From: an uncultured Zetaproteobacteria bacterium
GTDB taxonomy: Bacteria; Pseudomonadota; Zetaproteobacteria; Mariprofundales; Mariprofundaceae
Assembly (NCBI GenBank): GCA_947311795.1
Contig: CAMZLX010000155.1
Span: 1 to 9,263 of the forward strand
DNA: 9,263 nucleotides
Direction of reading: 5' to 3'
Both the position numbers and the translations under genes were made by a program. The first letter of the stretch is position 1. Every line of letters begins with the position of its first letter. The notes under the pieces are model-generated. The model was not told the origin of the DNA. It saw only the letters and a list, made by a program, of their open reading frames with translations, and ran no database searches. Below are positions 6,901 through 9,263 of this stretch, piece after piece.

Positions 6901-7587
6901 GGTGTGGATACTAAATCTTCATTAGAAGATAGTGGATTGGTTGACTTAGGTGTGATATCTGATGATGAAAATGATGACTTATCCTTACTTGATGCAGGAA
7001 TTGAGAGTCTCGATAGTTTAGATACAGGTCTTGATGATTTAGATATTTCAACTACAACAGTTGATCCAGTTCGCTTTGGTTTGGATGATGAAGGTACGGA
7101 TTTAGATATCAGTATGGTTGTAGATGTAAATGAAAGTGAACAGGATTTACTTGCCGACCTAGATGCTGATTTATCTGAGCTGGAAATGCATGAAGAAAGT
7201 ATCCTTACTGATGTTAATGAATTTGCAAGCGAAGCAAGTATTGAAGATTTGAATATTGATGTACAAGGAACATCTGACGTGATGTTTGATGAAGCTGATG
7301 ACCTTGATAAAACCTTTGTGCTTAATGATGTAGAAAAGAATAAAGAAATGCTGGGAGAAGGTGAAAAGGAATCATTACATCATTTTGATAATATTGATGA
7401 TGCTCTGTCTGGTGCATCTTCAGTGACCGATGATCCAATGCTGGAACCAGGCGGCATTACACAAGAGCTTGAAAATATTCATACGCAAGATCCTGTCCCT
7501 CTAGATACAATTAGTGCCTCTGATGAACTTGACAATTTATTAAAAGACTTGGATGGATTGCTTGATGAGGGTAAAGACACAACATAA
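3970..7587 (+). CDS. fimV: FimV/TspA-family inner-membrane polar hub protein
   Basis: A 1205-residue FimV-like protein. Known FimV proteins bridge peptidoglycan and cytoplasm and organise the cell pole and type IV pili. Seen in order: signal peptide 1-25 (cleavage after AWA); FimV N-terminal domain about 26-135, opening VSFGKVDVASKMGEPFYAEV; LysM-like FimV segment about 198-261 (WARTAKYGPMVYGDTI to DVPT); coiled coils about 358-395 and 417-442; a membrane helix about 454-477 followed by RKGR; a TPR-like FimV segment about 568-648 (DADVYLRYGMEDEAEQQ); then a very acidic, low-complexity tail to residue 1205. The tail has DFD motifs near 694, 728 and 924. The usual FimV C-terminal TPR domain (KLDLARAYIDMGD-like) is not visible; the protein ends in a leucine/aspartate heptad-like stretch (DELDNLLKDLDGLLDEG). 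Its place between asd and truA matches the Pseudomonas locus, which supports the name. Confidence 0.88.
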   Translation: MFQRTMHVLLGTTFVVLLGIQGAWAVSFGKVDVASKMGEPFYAEVPLRLNDSETLRKTSVELGSAADYRILEVYRNPVLDSIRTDIVDDERGVRVTLSSAAAIDEAFFNVVLKVRYGRSTHYKKVPVFLDIPSVTATAQAPKKPLVAVNTATVDPTSSSAFTSKVPEGKTLDKKEAFEDIVEPEPEASASNFNAYDGWARTAKYGPMVYGDTITTVAKRLRLDDTFTNKQVMVALFEKNRSQFSNDNINLIKAGSYLDVPTAEEVAVITPSAAKQFLSQQTKAWRAMQKQPKFAAIAEAQRNRYSSRVRIGHTATGTASQPVYAPEMNKPTVAMPANDDSGTDVNKQGVSNPMGEANSSNMAVKVLEKKLIQKDEAFAALQKKLAEVESKFVDAQSNPGAAGGVKATPPEMSADSAALEAQNKRLELVITRLKAQLDKAKTNVSSSVDSSMADWMLYALIALGAIVLALLVAVFLLMRKGREHPAASDPMLEEDFDDETVANSTLDATKVMNADEFEMPAAVPSFAEDSSAEEAADLFGTSGDLEEIPDLTDEETGEIEPFNADEAPDPNVNYLEDADVYLRYGMEDEAEQQVRMALKLEADNPEAHVKMVKVQKAKGDGTALNEAIATAKVALTGNALAVFETAISDEDSILQQSENDVTLEDLPAHVAEEKTNVNDINIGGINFDESADDGEIDFDFSDIGKGKEVAENIAVDTESQGDDLPDLDVDFDIADLGDGEDANETPTEEESGSLMNGKLDEIGVEGTEESDIEEFVDSIGQGLKSNTLDDDDELLGIDSINFGDMDLGETAEVQLGEGTQLVSTDGSDLDMVEGLNNFELDKLKNETEAEKNATAVVIDDESTDPFLDANQALKEKDESEAGEDWDVESIGLLAGEKEDELSLIDEQKEVLNADGTVNIELDDLEMDFDLPDLDADIDTTSDDESDATFIMDAGDAATDADSEQDDDSGLSDVSLGDLGVDTKSSLEDSGLVDLGVISDDENDDLSLLDAGIESLDSLDTGLDDLDISTTTVDPVRFGLDDEGTDLDISMVVDVNESEQDLLADLDADLSELEMHEESILTDVNEFASEASIEDLNIDVQGTSDVMFDEADDLDKTFVLNDVEKNKEMLGEGEKESLHHFDNIDDALSGASSVTDDPMLEPGGITQELENIHTQDPVPLDTISASDELDNLLKDLDGLLDEGKDTT
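6049..6774 (+). repeat. Dispersed DFD-type acidic peptide repeats in the FimV tail
   Basis: Three related units are encoded: EIDFDFSDIG (from 6049), DVDFDIADLGD (from 6148) and EMDFDLPDLDADID (from 6739). The second and third also share an LPDLD element, placed before the core in one and after it in the other. Looser relatives (GINFDES, SINFGDMDLGE) lie between them. This suggests growth by internal duplication and divergence of an acidic module. The units are degenerate at DNA level and are not tandem. Confidence 0.5.
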
Positions 7588-7593
7588 GCGAAG

Positions 7594-8265
7594 ATGATGA
7601 TTCGTTGGTTTTTTCTTGTTTCACAATTGATATGGGCGGTAACGATGGATGCGTTGTTACCCATATTGCTTTTATTAATACTTAACCTTGCTGTTCTGAG
7701 CGTTCAAGGGCTACAAGCCAAATATATATGGCGAAGCTTTAAGTTGTTACTGTGGTTTTTTATACCTACAATTTTGATGCAAGGGTTATTCACGCCAGGA
7801 ATGATGGTTCAACAACCTATTTATTTACCATTGTCGATTGAAGGTTTAATGCGCGGATTTTATTTGAGTATACACATTGCTGTGATGTTTTTTGCAGCAC
7901 TTGTTGTGTTTCGTATTTTTACAAAAGAGGAATGGTTACATTTCTTCCGCCATTTACCCTACGCCACAGCTTTGATGCCCTATGTTTTTCTTTTATTTAC
8001 ACTTAAACGAGATGTGCAGAATATTCTTTTTGTGCAAAAAAAAGAATGGCAACACTCTCAAAGCAAGTGGAAACAATTACCCAATTTTTTAGTGGATAGT
8101 ATTCACGCAGTATTGAATGTAAGCAAACAAGCCGCTGCAGAATTATGGCAAGATTGGGATAATACATTTGCACAAAGTATGGCTCAGTCGACTTCTGTGA
8201 TAGAAGAGAAACTAGTATTATACGTATCTTTCTTGGTGATGGGTTGGGTGGTATTTTATTTATGA
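7594..8265 (+). CDS. Integral membrane protein resembling CbiQ/EcfT (T component)
   Basis: A 223-residue protein with hydrophobic segments near 6-17, 20-38, 49-68, 88-107, 122-136 and 206-223. The pattern resembles the CbiQ/EcfT transmembrane component of energy-coupling-factor importers: SIEGLMRGFYLSIHIAVMFF followed by FRIFTKEEWLHFFRHL, where family members have an 'EGL...R' helix followed by a Thr-containing 'ttsp..l...L' step; then a cytoplasmic stretch and a last C-terminal helix. However, the two Ala-Arg-Gly coupling motifs that contact the ATPases are not evident; the equivalent places read FVQKKEWQHS and AAELWQDWD. No ATPase or S-component gene is in the window, so transport is uncertain. 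It starts 6 nt after fimV (a second ATG lies at 7597) and overlaps truA by ATGA. The family call is by eye; an unrelated six-helix protein remains possible. Confidence 0.72.
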   Translation: MMIRWFFLVSQLIWAVTMDALLPILLLLILNLAVLSVQGLQAKYIWRSFKLLLWFFIPTILMQGLFTPGMMVQQPIYLPLSIEGLMRGFYLSIHIAVMFFAALVVFRIFTKEEWLHFFRHLPYATALMPYVFLLFTLKRDVQNILFVQKKEWQHSQSKWKQLPNFLVDSIHAVLNVSKQAAAELWQDWDNTFAQSMAQSTSVIEEKLVLYVSFLVMGWVVFYL

Positions 8266-9065
8266 GCAGTGAAACACAACGTATTGCTTTGGTGATTGAG
8301 TTCGATGGTGCTAAGTTTCATGGCTGGCAACGGCAAGACAATGCGTTTACGGTGCAAGAGGCTTTGGAAATTGCTATTGCCAAGATTGAGGGTAAAGATT
8401 CAAATCCAAGCTTTGCCGCAGCAGGGCGCACCGATTCGGGCGTTCACGCCACACACATGCTTATTCATGCTGATGTATCGCGCTCCCGATGGCAAAGCAC
8501 TCCTCATGCCTATATCAAGGGCTTAAACTATCATTTAAAGGGCTGTGGTGTGCTTGTGCATGGCATCAAAGCTGTGTCTGATGACTTTCATGCGCGATTT
8601 GATTGCTTTGAGCGGCGTTATCAATATAAAATTTGGAACCGTTCAGTCAGTTCTGCCTTGTATAACAAACAAACATGGTGGGTGTTTCAACCTTTGGACA
8701 TTGAAAAAATGAATCAAGCCGCATCTCTTGTGTTGGGCGAACATGATTTTACCACCTTTCGTGCGGCTGGCTGCCAAGCCAATGCGCCCGTGCGTCATTT
8801 AAAGGTTTTAGAAGTGAAACAAGAGGGGCACATCATTACCATTGATGTGGCAGCAGATGCATTTTTGTATCATATGGTGCGCAACCTTGTGGGTACACTT
8901 GCCGCTGTTGGCATGGGTCGATGGCAACCTGAATACATGAAAGAGCTTTTGGACAATAAAAACAGGTGCGTTGCAGCGCAAACTGCACCCGCGCATGGTT
9001 TATACTTTACCGATGCGCTTTATCCTGATTTTTCTGCACAAGATATTTCAGGTCAGGTAGGTTAA
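8262..9065 (+). CDS. truA: tRNA pseudouridine(38-40) synthase
   Basis: TruA isomerises uridines 38, 39 and 40 in the anticodon stem of many tRNAs to pseudouridine. The 267-residue protein shows the hallmark start IALVIEFDGAKFHGWQRQ, the catalytic loop AAGRTDSGVHA with Asp58, RRYQYKIWNR, FTTFRAAGCQ, DAFLYHMVRNLVGTL, and the closing TAPAHGLYFTDALYP. All core motifs are intact. The ATG at 8262 is chosen because it overlaps the TGA of the preceding membrane gene (ATGA) and gives the usual short N-terminus; an in-frame TTG at 8244 would add six residues without support. In Pseudomonas truA also follows fimV, but there trpF comes next, whereas here thiO follows after only 3 nt. Confidence 0.97.
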   Translation: MSSETQRIALVIEFDGAKFHGWQRQDNAFTVQEALEIAIAKIEGKDSNPSFAAAGRTDSGVHATHMLIHADVSRSRWQSTPHAYIKGLNYHLKGCGVLVHGIKAVSDDFHARFDCFERRYQYKIWNRSVSSALYNKQTWWVFQPLDIEKMNQAASLVLGEHDFTTFRAAGCQANAPVRHLKVLEVKQEGHIITIDVAADAFLYHMVRNLVGTLAAVGMGRWQPEYMKELLDNKNRCVAAQTAPAHGLYFTDALYPDFSAQDISGQVG

Positions 9066-9068
9066 GCC

Positions 9069-9263
9069 ATGAAGGTGGTTGTGATTGGTGGTGGCATTAT
9101 TGGTTTACTCACCGCCTTGCGGTTAAAGCAGCGCGGCGCGGATGTTTCTATCTTAGATAAGGGTAAGGTGGCTGCTGAAGCATCATGGGCAGGCGCTGGC
9201 ATTTTATGCCCCATTCACCCTTGGTTATATCCCGATAGTTTTACAGACTTGGTGAATGCCAGC
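9069..9263 (+). CDS. thiO: Glycine oxidase ThiO (5' part, cut by window)
   Basis: The first 65 codons of an FAD-dependent amine oxidase of the DAO family. ThiO oxidises glycine to dehydroglycine (iminoacetate), which is used for the thiazole ring of thiamine. Seen: the FAD-binding Rossmann motif VVVIGGGIIGLLTALRL at 3-19, an acidic end of strand 2 (SILDKG), and the EASWAGAGILCP segment near 37-48, a typical ThiO sequence. The ATG at 9069 lies 3 nt after the truA stop, with AGGTAGG upstream as ribosome site, so it is probably the next gene of the same operon. Other DAO-family enzymes, such as a D-amino acid dehydrogenase, cannot be fully excluded without the rest of the protein. Confidence 0.85.
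   Translation, partial: MKVVVIGGGIIGLLTALRLKQRGADVSILDKGKVAAEASWAGAGILCPIHPWLYPDSFTDLVNAS

Noticed and set aside
8244..8261. Upstream TTG start for truA
   Set aside because: The ATG at 8262 overlaps the previous stop and gives the normal TruA N-terminus; the TTG extension lies within the previous gene and lacks a ribosome site.

Overview
The window looks like chromosomal DNA from a Gram-negative proteobacterium. It carries an LPS-heptose gene (hldD), a FimV/TspA-type polar hub protein, and the leuB-asd-fimV-truA gene order known from gamma- and betaproteobacteria such as Pseudomonas. Base composition looks moderate, roughly mid-40s percent GC by eye. I cannot name the genus. A less-studied lineage, for example a zetaproteobacterium or a deep gammaproteobacterium, is possible but unproven.

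Layout. Positions 1-1645 hold a three-gene minus-strand operon. In transcription order it has a small protein made almost entirely of pentapeptide repeats, a helix-hairpin-helix protein resembling DUF4332, and hldD, which runs off the left edge. Positions 1646-1812 are a divergent intergenic region. It contains a perfect 8-bp inverted repeat whose arms overlap weak candidate -35 boxes for both directions. From 1813 to the right edge six genes read on the plus strand: leuB, asd, a 1205-residue fimV-like gene, a membrane protein resembling CbiQ/EcfT, truA, and the start of thiO. Gaps are tiny or negative (ATGA overlaps at leuB/asd and at the membrane gene/truA; 6 nt after fimV; 3 nt before thiO), so this is probably one transcript.

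Roles. LeuB (leucine synthesis) and Asd (the aspartate family: Lys, Met, Thr, diaminopimelate) are housekeeping biosynthetic enzymes. TruA modifies tRNA, and ThiO supplies the dehydroglycine needed for thiamine thiazole synthesis. The FimV-like protein is probably an inner-membrane organiser that spans from periplasmic cell wall to cytoplasm. HldD makes the heptose precursor of the LPS core.

The less ordinary parts are these: the FimV homologue appears to lack the usual C-terminal FimV/TPR domain and instead has a very long acidic tail with DFD-type repeats; a T-component-like membrane protein without the usual ATPase-coupling motifs sits between fimV and truA; and the pentapeptide and HhH proteins are translationally tied to hldD. 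I see no CRISPR array, insertion sequence, prophage, tRNA or rRNA.
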